A DNA stretch of 64,000 nt from Parvicella tangerina (GCF_907165195.1 NZ_OU015584.1:1302001-1366000), one strand, 5' to 3'. Shown: positions 1 to 9,668, counted from the stretch's first letter. Notes: generated from the letters alone by a model not told the origin. Made by a program: numbers and translations.

Positions 1-24
1 CAATTAATTCCTAACTTTCAAGTT

Positions 25-567
25 ATGAAAGTGTTCTTATTCATCTTGACGCTGATATTTGCTTTCCAAGGTTATGCTCAGTCCAAGAATCAGGATTACG
101 CGTTTAGCTATAAAATTTTGGAGTTTGATAGGTCAAAAGAAAAGAAGGTCTTTGGTACAGCTTTTGTCGAGTTCAAGTTGATCAATAATACCAAAGATAC
201 ATTGTTCTATTTTTCACATACATGTGATGGTGACGCTTATTTGATTACAACAGATCGAGACGTTAAGAACATAATAGTTGAACCATGGTTCTTATGTAAT
301 GCCAGTTATCCTTGCGTAAATCATGTTTTGCCAGATTCTTCAGAGGTATTTTCTTTTGGTGTGTTATTTAGAAAAAAAGTTAAGTCATTGCGATTTGAGT
401 TTATTCTTGAACAAGTAATTTCTGATTATTACAGATACGGTGGCAAGTACTCTGGAAATCACTATATATTTAATACGCACGAAAACTTCAATAAACTTCC
501 TTTTAAGAAAGAAAATGTTATTCAACGAGAGTTGAAACTATCAGGATCTCAATTGGAAGTTCAATAG
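25..567 (+). CDS. Secreted protein of unknown function
   Basis: The 180-residue protein begins with a Sec signal peptide (hydrophobic residues 3-16, cleavage after GYAQ near residue 19). The rest is a soluble, probably all-beta domain rich in Phe and Tyr, with three cysteines in the central part (HTCDG and LCNASYPC) that could form a disulfide in the periplasm. No catalytic motif is recognisable. It stands alone, with the convergent fhs gene downstream, and the window begins only 24 bases upstream, so its promoter and any operon partner are out of sight. The function is unknown. The signal peptide and ATG start are clear. Confidence 0.7.
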   Translation: MKVFLFILTLIFAFQGYAQSKNQDYAFSYKILEFDRSKEKKVFGTAFVEFKLINNTKDTLFYFSHTCDGDAYLITTDRDVKNIIVEPWFLCNASYPCVNHVLPDSSEVFSFGVLFRKKVKSLRFEFILEQVISDYYRYGGKYSGNHYIFNTHENFNKLPFKKENVIQRELKLSGSQLEVQ

Positions 568-668
568 AGGATGGACTTTTTAGTGAAATGAAAAATCAAA
601 TAGTTGGTAAGGTTTCATATTCCCAACCTCTGATTTCATATTTCAAATTTCTGCTTTCGTACCCTCCT

Positions 669-2360
669 CTAGCTCAATCCAGAAATCTTTCCGCTATCGT
701 CAATGTTCATTCCCTCACTTGCTGGTGTAGCCGGTAGTCCAGGCATACGCATCATTTTCCCTAAAATAGGAATCAAAAATCCAGCTCCAGCAGCAAATTC
801 AAACTCTCTTACGTTGACCACAAAGTTGCTTGGTCTTCCAATTAAAGCATCATTGTCAGAGAAGGACTTCTGCGTTTTGGCCATACAAACGGGAAGTTTG
901 TTCAGTTTCAGACTTTCAATAGTTCTGAGATCCGTAATGGCTTTTTTGCTGAATTCCACTCCATCAGCTCCATAGATTTCTTTAGCGATGATTTCGATCT
1001 TTGTTTTAACGGATAGGTTCCACTCGTAAAGCGGTTTAAAATGACCTTTGCCAGACTCCACTTCTTCCACAACAGCTTCCGCAAGATCAGTCATTCCTTC
1101 TCCTCCTTGTGCCCACCCACGAGCCACCACCGCTTTAACGCCAAGTTCTGCACATCGCTTCTGAACAAACTCAACTTCTTCGTCAGAGTCAGTAGGGAAT
1201 GCATTGATAGCCACAACTGGGTTTAATCCAAATTTATGAATGTTCTCAATGTGCTTTTCTAAATTCGCAAAACCGTCTTTCACTCGCTTTAGACTAGCGG
1301 TGTTGTATTCCTCTTTTTGAGCTCCACCATGATGTCTTAAAGCTCTGATGGTAGCTACGAGAACAACCGCTTTTGGTTTTAACCCACTCGAAACACATTT
1401 GATGTCTAAGAATTTCTCAGCACCTAAGTCAGCCCCGAATCCAGCTTCTGTTACCACATAGTCAGAAAGAGACATTCCCATTTTAGTGGCAATGATCGTA
1501 TTGGTTCCTTGCGCAATATTTGCAAACGGACCACCATGAATGATCGCTGAATTTCCTTCAAGTGTTTGCACTAAGTTTGGTTTTATGGCATCCTTCAACA
1601 GAATAGCCATAGCATTCTCAGCTTTCAGGTCTTTGGCATAAACAGGCTGCTTATCGAAAGTAAAGCCGATGAAAATATTACCCAATCTTTCTTTCAGGTC
1701 AGAAAAATTCTCTGCCATACAAAGAATAGCCATCACTTCAGAAGCAGGTGTAATATTAAAACCGTCTTCTCTTGGGATTCCATTAGCGGTGCCTCCAAGA
1801 CCGATCACGATTTGTCTTAGCGCTCGATCGTTCATGTCCATTACACGTTTCCAAACCACAGTTCTTGGGTCAATTCCCAATGATCGTGTTTTACTTTGGA
1901 TGTTGTTGTCGATCAACGCACTTAACAAGTTGTTGGCTTTTTCAATCGCTGCAAAGTCACCTGTGAAGTGCAGGTTGATATCTTCCATGGGCACAACCTG
2001 AGCATAGCCTCCACCAGCAGCTCCTCCCTTGATTCCAAATACAGGGCCTAAAGAAGGTTCTCGCAGGACAACCGTGGTTTTCTTACCGATTTTGTTCAAT
2101 CCTTCGGTCAGACCTATCGATGTAGTAGTTTTTCCTTCACCAGCTGGGGTAGGAGTCAGGGCCGTCACTAAAACCAGATTACACTGCTCGATTTTTTTCT
2201 TGTCGATCAAAGAAAGTGGAAGTTTGGCTTTGTACTTACCGTACATTTCAATGTCATCCTCTTTGATGTCAAGTTTTGCAGCGATGTCCTTAATGTGCTC
2301 CATCTTTGCTGCCTGAGCGATTTCAATATCCGAGAAATTGTGTGTAGTTGGTTTTGCCAT
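669..2360 (-). CDS. fhs: Formate--tetrahydrofolate ligase
   Basis: This enzyme makes 10-formyl-tetrahydrofolate from formate, THF and ATP, feeding one-carbon units to purine and formyl-Met-tRNA synthesis in the cytoplasm. The P-loop PTPAGEGKTT lies near residues 70-79. The GIKGGAAGGGYAQV segment and the conserved C-terminal PGLPATPASEGMNID follow the family pattern over the full length. I chose the ATG at 2360 (MAKPTTHNF, 563 residues, close to the usual ~556) over an in-frame TTG seven codons upstream. It is monocistronic, and no strong terminator is visible before 669. Confidence 0.97.
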   Translation of the reverse strand: MAKPTTHNFSDIEIAQAAKMEHIKDIAAKLDIKEDDIEMYGKYKAKLPLSLIDKKKIEQCNLVLVTALTPTPAGEGKTTTSIGLTEGLNKIGKKTTVVLREPSLGPVFGIKGGAAGGGYAQVVPMEDINLHFTGDFAAIEKANNLLSALIDNNIQSKTRSLGIDPRTVVWKRVMDMNDRALRQIVIGLGGTANGIPREDGFNITPASEVMAILCMAENFSDLKERLGNIFIGFTFDKQPVYAKDLKAENAMAILLKDAIKPNLVQTLEGNSAIIHGGPFANIAQGTNTIIATKMGMSLSDYVVTEAGFGADLGAEKFLDIKCVSSGLKPKAVVLVATIRALRHHGGAQKEEYNTASLKRVKDGFANLEKHIENIHKFGLNPVVAINAFPTDSDEEVEFVQKRCAELGVKAVVARGWAQGGEGMTDLAEAVVEEVESGKGHFKPLYEWNLSVKTKIEIIAKEIYGADGVEFSKKAITDLRTIESLKLNKLPVCMAKTQKSFSDNDALIGRPSNFVVNVREFEFAAGAGFLIPILGKMMRMPGLPATPASEGMNIDDSGKISGLS

Positions 2361-2472
2361 GGCGTGTAAAGTTTGATACAAGTTTAAGAAAATTGTTGGA
2401 ATGAACCGCTAGTGGAACAGTGATAATCAAAATCCTAAAGAAATAGCCTGAATAGCATATTCTCTCAACGCT

Positions 2473-3618
2473 CTACTTGTTTAGTTTAGCCATCCATCTC
2501 TGCAGAAAACAGTCATAAACACTGTAGTAGTGTTCGTTTTCTGTGTTGATTTCAACGACCATTTCTTTTTCAGTTAATGAGTTTAAACTCCGCCTAACCG
2601 ATGAAGCGTTGCCAAGTTTATATTTGCCAATAAACTGAATTCCTGTTGGTTGGTATACGCGATCTTCTTTTGCTATTGCAATGAGTAGATTCCACTGCGA
2701 AGAAGTTAATAAGTTTCGATATTGGTAGAATATGCCTTCTTGTTCTTTGAGGATGCCGTCACAGATAAGCTGAACCTCTTCAACCCCCATCTCAGTCGAC
2801 TTAGCTAGAAAAAATGCCCTGTTACAAACCGCTTGGGTGTAAAACGTGTGACGTTTGGTCCAACTTAAAATAAAGTCTACAGCCGCTTCAGAAATTTTCT
2901 TTTTGTATTTTTTGAATTGCTTTAATATGAATGATTTGTAGTCTTCATGCTCAATTTTATCGAGATAAATCGATTGTGTGCTGGCAAAGAATGGGCGTTT
3001 TGCACTGTTGAACATTTCATGAATCAAATGCTTGTTGCTCCCGCAAAAAACAAAGGTGGTGTTTTTAAGACGTTGAATGATGGTTCTTAAACTTGCTTCA
3101 GTATTGCTTTCAGGGTACTCCGCAACTTGTTGAAATTCATCAATGGCGATGACCACTGGTTTGTTTTGGCTTTCTAAGTAACTAAAGAGTTTGGTGAGTG
3201 ATTTTTCAAAAGATAAGTTGGGGTTGAATTGTAGCGACAGTTCTGGTAATCCCGTTAGCTGATCGAAAGAAATGCTAGGGTTAAATGATTTAATGTATTC
3301 AACAAAATTATTAGTCGCTTGCTTTCTTTTTGGAAGCGAATTGAAAATAGCTGCAGCCAATTGGTTGAGAAATTCCTCATGGTTTTGCGTAGAATAGATA
3401 TCAAGATAAATACAATGAAAATCTTTTTGAAGGAAGTGAAACAGGTGTTTGATTAGTCCCGTTTTACCAATCCTCCTGATGGCGAAGAGGGTGATGTCTC
3501 TTTTTTGGCTGATATTCTCCTTAAGAATTTTAACCTCTTTCTCTCGGTTACAGAAATACTCAGGAGTTTCATATCCTTTTAGTAAGAAGGGGTTGGGTAT
3601 AGTGTGCTTTGCTGCCAT
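2473..3618 (-). CDS. AAA+ ATPase, archaeal-ATPase-like (STAND/MNS type)
   Basis: The N-terminal part is a P-loop NTPase: Walker A RRIGKTG at residues 48-54 and Walker B VVIAIDEFQQV near residue 155. An arginine-rich sensor region follows, and a C-terminal winged-helix-like region (from about residue 290) has the phrase NASSVRRSLNSL typical of this group. The family (PF01637-like) is common in Bacteroidota and archaea, and its cellular role is generally undefined. The ATG at 3618 (MAAKHTIPN, 381 residues) is preferred to a TTG two codons earlier. It is divergent from ettA with 186 bases between, and has no partner gene. Family assignment is good; the function is not known. Confidence 0.8.
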   Translation of the reverse strand: MAAKHTIPNPFLLKGYETPEYFCNREKEVKILKENISQKRDITLFAIRRIGKTGLIKHLFHFLQKDFHCIYLDIYSTQNHEEFLNQLAAAIFNSLPKRKQATNNFVEYIKSFNPSISFDQLTGLPELSLQFNPNLSFEKSLTKLFSYLESQNKPVVIAIDEFQQVAEYPESNTEASLRTIIQRLKNTTFVFCGSNKHLIHEMFNSAKRPFFASTQSIYLDKIEHEDYKSFILKQFKKYKKKISEAAVDFILSWTKRHTFYTQAVCNRAFFLAKSTEMGVEEVQLICDGILKEQEGIFYQYRNLLTSSQWNLLIAIAKEDRVYQPTGIQFIGKYKLGNASSVRRSLNSLTEKEMVVEINTENEHYYSVYDCFLQRWMAKLNK

Positions 3619-3698
3619 TTTCAACTACGAATTTAATCAATAGATCCTAATGTTACAAATTGCAATATACAAAGTGTAATATACAGATTGTAAAATGA

Positions 3699-3728
3699 TT
3701 GTTTTTCCAATAGAGCTAACTATATTTG
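3699..3728 (+). promoter_or_regulatory. Bacteroidota-type promoter of ettA
   Basis: TTG at 3699-3701, a 19-base spacer, then TATATTTG at 3721-3728. This matches the Bacteroidota primary-sigma consensus (TTG, about 19-21 bases, TAnnTTTG). It would start transcription about 70 bases upstream of the ettA ATG. Confidence 0.75.
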
Positions 3729-3804
3729 TAGGTGTAAAGAAAAAACAGAATAGGATAAGAACGTTGGGTTCTAAAATCCAAGTAAACTTTAAACTCATAA
3801 AATC

Positions 3805-5493
3805 ATGTCAGACGATAAAAAGATTATATTCTCAATGGTGAATGTAAGTAAGCAGACGCCACAAGGGAAACAAATATTAAAAGACATTTATTTATCCTTC
3901 TACTACGGAGCTAAGATTGGTATTCTTGGTTTGAATGGTGCAGGTAAGTCCACCGTGATGAAGATCATCGCAGGGATTGATAAAAACTATCAAGGGGAAG
4001 TGGTTTTTTCACCAGGGTATTCAGTAGGGTACTTACCACAGGAGCCAGAATTGGATGAATCGAAAACAGTGAAGGAGATTGTGCAAGAAGGAGTGCAAGA
4101 GATTGTAGATCTTTTGGCAGAATACGAAGACATCAATAATAAGTTCATGGATGAGGAAATCATGAATGATCCAGATAAAATGAACGATTTGATTGAGAAG
4201 CAAGGAAAAGTGCAGGAGAAGATCGATCAAATGGATGCATGGGATTTAGATTCGAAACTAGATCTTGCGATGGATGCATTGAGAACGCCAGAGGGGGATA
4301 CCCCGATCAAAAACTTGTCTGGAGGGGAAAGAAGAAGGGTAGCGTTGTGTAGATTATTGTTAAAACAACCAGATATCCTACTGTTGGATGAGCCTACCAA
4401 CCACTTGGATGCTGAGTCGGTACATTGGTTAGAGCAACATTTACAGAATTATAAAGGAACAGTGATCGCTGTGACGCATGACCGTTACTTCTTAGATAAT
4501 GTAGCAGGATGGATCTTGGAGTTGGATAGAGGAGAAGGAATACCTTATAAAGGAAATTATTCATCTTGGTTGGAGCAGAAACAGAAGCGTCTTCAGCAAG
4601 AAGAGAAGCAAGAGTCGAAAAGACAAAAAGCACTTGCTCGAGAGTTGGAGTGGGTAAGACAAGGTCCAAAAGGACGTCAGAGCAAAGGAAAAGCTCGTTT
4701 GAATAACTATGAAGCGATGCTGAGCGAGGATATCAAAGAAAAAGAGGCAAAAATTGAGATTCCAATTCCTAACGGACCGCGTTTAGGAAACGAGGTGATT
4801 GAAGCGATTAACGTAGCTAAAGGATATGGAGATCGCTTATTGTATGAAAACCTGAATTTCAAATTACCACCGGCAGGTATTGTTGGGGTGATCGGACCCA
4901 ACGGAGCGGGTAAGACTACCTTGTTTAGAATGATCATGGGGGAGGAAACGCCAGATGCAGGAGAGTTTAAAGTTGGTGAAACCGTGAAGATCGGTTATGT
5001 AGATCAGCGACATAAAGATGTTGATCCTGAAAAATCTGTTTATGAAGTGATCAGTGGCGGCAATGAAGTAATTGAAGTAGGGGGGAAGACAATCAATTCC
5101 AGAGCTTATTGTTCGCGATTCAATTTTGCAGGAGCCGATCAACAGAAAAAAGTTGGTGTGTTGTCTGGTGGAGAAAGAAACAGACTGCACCTAGCAATGA
5201 CACTAAAAACTGAAGCTAACGTATTGTTATTGGATGAGCCTACCAACGATATCGATGTGAACACATTGCGAGCATTAGAAGAAGGTATCGAGAGTTTTGC
5301 GGGTTGTGCAGTTGTGATTTCTCACGACAGATGGTTCTTAGATAGGATTTGTACACACATTCTGGCATTCGAAGGAGATTCTTCGGTTTATTATTTTGAA
5401 GGAGGTTACTCTGAATATGAAGAGAACCGTAAGAAACGTTTGGGTGGAGATATTATTCCAACCCGGGTGAAGTATAAGAAACTGGTTAGATAG
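3805..5493 (+). CDS. ettA: Energy-dependent translational throttle protein EttA (ABC-F)
   Basis: This soluble ABC-F ATPase binds the ribosomal E site and gates the first elongation step according to the ATP/ADP ratio (known of the family). It has two nucleotide-binding domains: Walker A GLNGAGKST at 42-50 and GPNGAGKTT near 363-371, LSGGERRRVAL and LSGGERNRLHL signatures, and Walker B LLLDEPTNHLD and LLLDEPTNDID. The arm insertion in domain 1 and the charged linker around residue 270 are both present. At 562 residues it has the normal length, and there is no membrane segment. A small lipoprotein gene overlaps its stop by one base, so the two are probably co-transcribed from the promoter at 3699. 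Confidence 0.95.
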   Translation: MSDDKKIIFSMVNVSKQTPQGKQILKDIYLSFYYGAKIGILGLNGAGKSTVMKIIAGIDKNYQGEVVFSPGYSVGYLPQEPELDESKTVKEIVQEGVQEIVDLLAEYEDINNKFMDEEIMNDPDKMNDLIEKQGKVQEKIDQMDAWDLDSKLDLAMDALRTPEGDTPIKNLSGGERRRVALCRLLLKQPDILLLDEPTNHLDAESVHWLEQHLQNYKGTVIAVTHDRYFLDNVAGWILELDRGEGIPYKGNYSSWLEQKQKRLQQEEKQESKRQKALARELEWVRQGPKGRQSKGKARLNNYEAMLSEDIKEKEAKIEIPIPNGPRLGNEVIEAINVAKGYGDRLLYENLNFKLPPAGIVGVIGPNGAGKTTLFRMIMGEETPDAGEFKVGETVKIGYVDQRHKDVDPEKSVYEVISGGNEVIEVGGKTINSRAYCSRFNFAGADQQKKVGVLSGGERNRLHLAMTLKTEANVLLLDEPTNDIDVNTLRALEEGIESFAGCAVVISHDRWFLDRICTHILAFEGDSSVYYFEGGYSEYEENRKKRLGGDIIPTRVKYKKLVR

Positions 5494-5912
5494 TGAAATT
5501 ATTCGTTTCGCTACTTTTTGTGGCTGTTTTATTATTTTCTTGTTCGAAAAAGAAGTTTGAAGGAGTAGAAGAGTTTGTTGAGTATTATTATGAGAACCAG
5601 TTCTCTCTAACTCTTGAAAAGTATTCCGATTTATATGATCTTAAGTTTTATGAATTGATGGGGGAGGCGGAACTTGAGAAAGGAAGACAACATACCTATT
5701 CTGATCTTGGAGAGTTTGAGAGTCTGGTTATTAACGATGTTCATCAAAATGATAAGAATTATAAGGAATCATTTTCGAATCAGTATAAAATACAGGTGAA
5801 CGCTAAATATGAATTCGGGACTTCGGTTGATACATTAATTATAAACGAATATAATGAAGGGGATTATAGGATTCAGATGCTAATAATGACAACAAAAAGT
5901 TATCCTCATTAA
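5493..5912 (+). CDS. Small putative lipoprotein downstream of ettA
   Basis: The 139-residue protein has a clear lipoprotein signal: a hydrophobic stretch followed by lipobox LFSC, with the lipidated Cys at residue 17 followed by SKKK. The mature part is polar, rich in Tyr, Glu and Lys, with no recognised domain. Its GTG start at 5493 uses the last base of the ettA stop codon, which implies translational coupling. It ends inside the last four bases of the convergent thioesterase gene. Function unknown. Confidence 0.7.
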   Translation: MKLFVSLLFVAVLLFSCSKKKFEGVEEFVEYYYENQFSLTLEKYSDLYDLKFYELMGEAELEKGRQHTYSDLGEFESLVINDVHQNDKNYKESFSNQYKIQVNAKYEFGTSVDTLIINEYNEGDYRIQMLIMTTKSYPH

Positions 5913-6352
5913 ATAGTTTTCACAGGCTTTTTTAGACCTCTTTTCTCCATAGGGTAGATGTTGAAGGTTCCAAGTGCTTTAGAAACTAACTCTCCAGTTT
6001 CTTCTTTAAAGATCTTAGCGCTGGTACAGATCAGGCTTTTTCCTTGGAATTCAATTTCACCCTTTCCAATTAACTTGTCTCCCAGAAAAGTTGGTTTGAA
6101 GTAATTAACCTTAAATTCTACCGTGCTCACTAGATTACCATCATCATAAACCGCTGTTAATGCAGTTGTTCCCAAAACAGCATCCATCATAGCGGCAGTA
6201 ATTGCTCCATGGCCAACACCTGGACTGCTCAAATGCTTTTCAGCAATCGTGGTTCTGTACTCAATGTCACCCGGACCGTGAACAGTAAGTTCAAAGTCTA
6301 AGCCTTTGTCCACATTGTTAAACTTGTCGTAGAGTCCCTTTACAGTATCCAT
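5909..6352 (-). CDS. PaaI-type hotdog-fold thioesterase
   Basis: The 147-residue protein fits a single hotdog domain. The region LSSPGVGHGAITAAMMDAVLG near residues 42-62 matches the PaaI/YigI thioesterase pattern (HGG/HGA followed by an acidic residue in the helix). The VEFKVNYFKPTFLGDKLIGKGEI segment is the usual beta-strand region with a double-displaced substrate site. It would hydrolyse acyl-CoA thioesters in the cytoplasm; the substrate cannot be read from sequence. It overlaps the convergent lipoprotein gene by four bases at its 3' end. Confidence 0.85.
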   Translation of the reverse strand: MDTVKGLYDKFNNVDKGLDFELTVHGPGDIEYRTTIAEKHLSSPGVGHGAITAAMMDAVLGTTALTAVYDDGNLVSTVEFKVNYFKPTFLGDKLIGKGEIEFQGKSLICTSAKIFKEETGELVSKALGTFNIYPMEKRGLKKPVKTI

Positions 6353-6461
6353 TTCTAATTGTTTTTTGCAAAACTAATCATTTGTTTAGTATGCATGCAT
6401 ACAGGTGGATAACTCTACAGGTGATTTTTTCGTTTGGCACAATTCATGATTCTTGTAAAGT

Positions 6462-6974
6462 ATGAAAGCAAAACTGGTTATTACTTTTATCGTTTTATTG
6501 ATGCTTTGCATAGGTGATTTTTTTGCTCAATCGGATACTTTGCAAGAAGATAATTGTACCTATCACTATTATTCTAATGGCGCTGTTTCTGTGAAAATCA
6601 CTCCATGGCAGGAACAAAAACGAACCATCACGTTATACAACCTTGAAGGAGGCGTCACTTTTTCTGCAGAAGATGTGCACATGAGTTACTCGGTGTCGCA
6701 CATGTTAAAGTTTCACCAAAATGGAGCCGTTAGCGAAATGGTGGAATCAACTAATCCTGGTGCTAGTAGGTATTCCTATAAAGCCACTATGACTTTTAAT
6801 ACAATCAACGAGCCGCTTAAAATGACCAAGAGTAAAACGCCTTCTTCACTGGAAGATCTCGTTGAAGATAATGCGCCTTGGTTCTGGGATAAGAAGTCTG
6901 GTGTTTGGAAAAAACAAGAAACAATTGAGTGTCAACCGGTAAAGCCTAATGAGCATTACCCTAACAAAAAGTAG
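6462..6974 (+). CDS. Secreted protein of unknown function
   Basis: The 170-residue protein has a signal peptide (residues 1-23, ending DFFAQ). The mature part contains short YHYYSNGAVSVKI and LKFHQNGAVSEMV repeats, which resemble the toxin-antitoxin YwqK/MORN-like beta-strand repeats found in Bacteroidota secreted proteins (weak similarity, inference). No catalytic motif is seen. It lies alone between the divergent thioesterase and purC. A TGGCAC word at about 6436 looks like half of a sigma-54 site but has no proper -12 half. Confidence 0.65.
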   Translation: MKAKLVITFIVLLMLCIGDFFAQSDTLQEDNCTYHYYSNGAVSVKITPWQEQKRTITLYNLEGGVTFSAEDVHMSYSVSHMLKFHQNGAVSEMVESTNPGASRYSYKATMTFNTINEPLKMTKSKTPSSLEDLVEDNAPWFWDKKSGVWKKQETIECQPVKPNEHYPNKK

Positions 6975-7042
6975 TTGTTTTTTCTGTTCAAAACAATTCA
7001 TAGATTTGAACAACTCCATCCATGCGATAATTGAGAACCACT

Positions 7043-7050
7043 TATCTTTG
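7043..7050 (+). promoter_or_regulatory. -7 box upstream of purC
   Basis: TATCTTTG matches TAnnTTTG, 20 bases before the purC ATG. No convincing TTG box is at the right distance, so this is only a candidate. Confidence 0.4.
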
Positions 7051-7069
7051 TGTATCAATTTATAATTCA

Positions 7070-8020
7070 ATGAACGCAATAAAAGATATCGCATTTAACT
7101 TCCCAGGGCAAACCAATCATTACAAAGGTAAAGTAAGAGATGTGTACAGTATCGATGAAGATTTGTTAGTGATGGTGGCAAGTGACCGTATTTCGGCCTT
7201 CGATGTGGTGTTGCCTAAGGGAATTCCCTATAAAGGTCAGGTTTTAAATCAGTTAGCAGCAAAGTTTTTGAAGGCTACTGAAGATATTTGTCCGAATTGG
7301 TTGATCGACTCTCCAGACCCAAATGTGAGTGTAGGTAAAAGATGCGAGCCGTATCGTATCGAGATGGTGATTAGGGGGTATTTGGCTGGTCATGCCTGGA
7401 GAACCTATAAAAGTGGAGAAAGAGTGTTGTGTGGAGTAACCATGCCAGAAGGGATGAGAGAAAACCAAAAGTTTCCTGAGCCGATTATTACTCCTGCTAC
7501 CAAAGCGGATGAAGGACACGATGAGGATATTTCGAGAGAAGAGATCATTGCTCAAGGAATTGTATCGGAAGCAGATTATATCAAATTAGAAGAATATACA
7601 CGCAAAATCTTTCAAAGAGGAACGGAGATCGCTGCAAAGCAAGGACTGATCCTAGTGGATACAAAGTATGAGTTCGGAAAAATAGGAGATGAGATCTTTT
7701 TAATGGATGAGATTCATACGCCTGACTCTTCGAGATACTTCTATGCGGATACGTATGATGAATTGTTGGAAGCAGATCAACCTCAAAGACAATTGTCTAA
7801 AGAGTTTGTTAGAGAGTGGTTGATGGCTGGAGGTTTCCAAGGGAAAGAAGGTCAAACGGTACCAGAGATGACAGATGAATTTGTACAATCGGTGACGGAT
7901 CGTTATATTGAACTCTACGAAAAGGTTACTGGAGAGAAATTTATTAAAGCGGATGTTTCAGATCCTGTGAATCGAATTCAAAAGAATGTGGAGGCTTGTC
8001 TAGCTGGTCTTAAAGTATAA
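7070..8020 (+). CDS. purC: Phosphoribosylaminoimidazole-succinocarboxamide synthase (SAICAR synthetase)
   Basis: It catalyses the ATP-dependent joining of aspartate to CAIR in purine synthesis (cytoplasm). The N-terminal KGKVRDVY, the [12 protein letters not shown] segment, the [15 protein letters not shown] loop, LVDTKYEFG and [12 protein letters not shown] are all family landmarks. The ATG at 7070 (MNAIKDIAF, 316 residues) fits. A longer frame from a TTG at 7031 would run through the -7 promoter box. The SUI1-like gene begins four bases after the stop and is likely co-transcribed. Confidence 0.96.
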   Translation: MNAIKDIAFNFPGQTNHYKGKVRDVYSIDEDLLVMVASDRISAFDVVLPKGIPYKGQVLNQLAAKFLKATEDICPNWLIDSPDPNVSVGKRCEPYRIEMVIRGYLAGHAWRTYKSGERVLCGVTMPEGMRENQKFPEPIITPATKADEGHDEDISREEIIAQGIVSEADYIKLEEYTRKIFQRGTEIAAKQGLILVDTKYEFGKIGDEIFLMDEIHTPDSSRYFYADTYDELLEADQPQRQLSKEFVREWLMAGGFQGKEGQTVPEMTDEFVQSVTDRYIELYEKVTGEKFIKADVSDPVNRIQKNVEACLAGLKV

Positions 8021-8023
8021 ACT

Positions 8024-8365
8024 ATGGGGAAGAACAAGAATAAAAAGAATATAGTCTATTCTACCAATCCAGACTTTAACTATGAGTACGATGAAGATGA
8101 GGTAGAAGAAACGCTACCACCAGAAGAGCAGTTGCTTTATGTTTCTATCGATAGAAAGCAACGAGGGGGAAAGACCGTTGTCTTAATCGAAGGTTTTGTA
8201 GGTGAGGAAGATGACCTAAAGGATCTAGGAAAACTCCTGAAGTCGAAATGTGGAGTTGGTGGTTCTGCAAAGAATGGAGAGATTACTATTCAGGGGGATA
8301 AGCGAGATAAAGTAATTGAGATTTTAGAAAAAGAAGGTTATCAGACAAAGCGGAAAGGAGGGTAG
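8024..8365 (+). CDS. SUI1/YciH-type translation factor
   Basis: This 113-residue protein has a charged N-terminal tail followed by the SUI1 (eIF1-like) fold: KQRGGKTVVLIEGF, then the LKSKCGVGGSAKNGEITIQGD motif near residues 73-93, in which the Cys/Gly pattern is diagnostic. Bacterial members resemble eIF1 and may act on start-site fidelity; their role is not well settled. It starts four bases after purC, so it is probably in an operon with it. The family assignment is firm. Confidence 0.9.
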   Translation: MGKNKNKKNIVYSTNPDFNYEYDEDEVEETLPPEEQLLYVSIDRKQRGGKTVVLIEGFVGEEDDLKDLGKLLKSKCGVGGSAKNGEITIQGDKRDKVIEILEKEGYQTKRKGG

Positions 8366-8522
8366 TTGAAAATCTGAAATTAGAAATTAGAAAGCTGATT
8401 TGTTAGGTTTAATCAAAAGTCAAGCGTCTAATATCCAGTGTCCAACGTAGAAAGTCCAACTTCATTAATTAAAAGATTATTAAGTTTTTTCAACAATGAC
8501 AACCTATACCCATTACAATTAT

Positions 8523-8530
8523 TAAATTTG
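8523..8530 (+). promoter_or_regulatory. -7 box upstream of sucD
   Basis: TAAATTTG fits TAnnTTTG and lies 41 bases before the sucD start. No clear TTG box is found 19-20 bases upstream. The 205-base spacer 8366-8570 otherwise holds AT-rich sequence with short GAAATTAGAAA-like repeats. Confidence 0.4.
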
Positions 8531-8570
8531 AGACAATTAATTAATCAGAAACATTAAGTAACATAATAAA

Positions 8571-9449
8571 ATGAGTGTACTAGTAAATAAAGATTCAAAA
8601 GTAATCGTACAAGGATTTACAGGAAGCGAAGGAACATTCCACGCAGGACAGATGATTGAGTATGGAACTAACGTTGTGGGTGGAGTGACGCCAGGAAAAG
8701 GTGGTCAAACTCACTTAGACAAGCCAGTTTTTAATACGGTTGAAGAAGCTGTTCAGAAAGCGGGGGCTGATGTTTCGATTATCTTCGTTCCACCAGCATT
8801 TGCTGCTGATGCAATCATGGAAGCTGCTCAAGCAGGAATTAAAGTGATCGTTTGTATTACGGAAGGGATTCCAGTAGCTGATATGGTGAATGTAAAGGAA
8901 TACTTGTCAGATAAAGATTGTACACTTATCGGACCGAACTGTCCAGGGGTGATGACTGCTGGAGAAGCTAAGGTTGGTATTATGCCAGGGTTTATCTTCA
9001 ACAAAGGTTCTATCGGAATCGTCTCTAAGTCAGGAACTTTGACTTATGAGGCAGTAGATCAAATTAGTAAGGCAGGATTAGGTCAGACAACTGCAATCGG
9101 AATCGGAGGAGATCCAATTATTGGTACAACTACGAAAGAGGCTGTTCAATTGTTGATGGCAGATCCAGAGACGGAAGGAATCATTATGATCGGTGAGATC
9201 GGAGGGAACCTTGAGGCAGAGGCTGGAAAGTGGATCAAAGAGCATGGAACTAAACCAGTTGTAGCTTTCATCGCTGGAGAGACAGCTCCTGCAGGTAGAA
9301 CAATGGGGCACGCTGGTGCAATCGTTGGTGGGGAAGAAGATACAGCTGCTGCAAAGAAAAGAATATTGAGAGAGTGTGGAGTTCACGTGGTAGATTCTCC
9401 AGCTGAGATTGGAAAGAAAATGGTTGAAGTATTAGGTGTTACTGCTTAA
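8571..9449 (+). CDS. sucD: Succinyl-CoA synthetase, alpha subunit
   Basis: The alpha subunit of the TCA-cycle enzyme that interconverts succinyl-CoA and succinate with nucleotide phosphorylation. The CoA-binding Rossmann domain starts with [16 protein letters not shown]. The phosphohistidine loop GHAGAIVGG (residues about 246-254) is intact. IGPNCPGVM and [12 protein letters not shown] are conserved as well. At 292 residues it is full length. The beta subunit gene sucC is not adjacent, as is usual in Flavobacteriia. A terminator hairpin follows at 9474. Confidence 0.97.
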   Translation: MSVLVNKDSKVIVQGFTGSEGTFHAGQMIEYGTNVVGGVTPGKGGQTHLDKPVFNTVEEAVQKAGADVSIIFVPPAFAADAIMEAAQAGIKVIVCITEGIPVADMVNVKEYLSDKDCTLIGPNCPGVMTAGEAKVGIMPGFIFNKGSIGIVSKSGTLTYEAVDQISKAGLGQTTAIGIGGDPIIGTTTKEAVQLLMADPETEGIIMIGEIGGNLEAEAGKWIKEHGTKPVVAFIAGETAPAGRTMGHAGAIVGGEEDTAAAKKRILRECGVHVVDSPAEIGKKMVEVLGVTA

Positions 9450-9473
9450 TTAGATACAACCTTTAAATAATTG

Positions 9474-9508
9474 AAAATCCTGATGCTCATTTTGAGTGTC
9501 AGGATTTT
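9474..9508 (+). terminator. Rho-independent terminator of sucD
   Basis: A 10-bp perfect stem AAAATCCTGA (9474-9483) / TCAGGATTTT (9499-9508), with a further T-rich run to 9515. Confidence 0.85.
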
Positions 9509-9521
9509 TTATTTTAGTGCT

Positions 9522-9668
9522 ATGCGTAAAGCTATTTCATACATGCTATTTACATCTCTTATGGTAACATTTGTAGGGTGTTATCAAGAACAAGGTGAGG
9601 TGGAGGAGAGTACACGCTGCCCATCAATTTCACGATCGACTAGCCACTACAGAGTAAACCATCGGTAA
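9522..9668 (+). CDS. Possible 48-residue lipoprotein
   Basis: An ATG at 9522 opens a short frame with a lipoprotein-like leader: MRKAISYMLF, a hydrophobic stretch, then VGC with Cys at residue 20 followed by YQEQGEVEES. The remainder is short and ends with basic residues. An in-frame TTG further upstream lies inside the sucD terminator and is unlikely. The 3' end overlaps the convergent methyltransferase gene by 39 bases, which is unusual. It could be a decayed lipoprotein gene rather than a real one. Confidence 0.35.
   Translation: MRKAISYMLFTSLMVTFVGCYQEQGEVEESTRCPSISRSTSHYRVNHR

Noticed and set aside
595-660. Repeated GAAATTTGAAAT-like AT-rich spacer, also near 8370-8400
   Set aside because: Low-complexity intergenic sequence; I see no direct structure or function beyond base composition.
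6434-6456. Sigma-54-like TGGCAC element upstream of the 6462 gene
   Set aside because: The -24 half is good but the -12 half (TTGC) is absent, and the spacing fails.
9471-9521. Upstream TTG start for the short lipoprotein frame
   Set aside because: It would place the start inside the sucD terminator stem. The ATG at 9522 is followed by a better leader.
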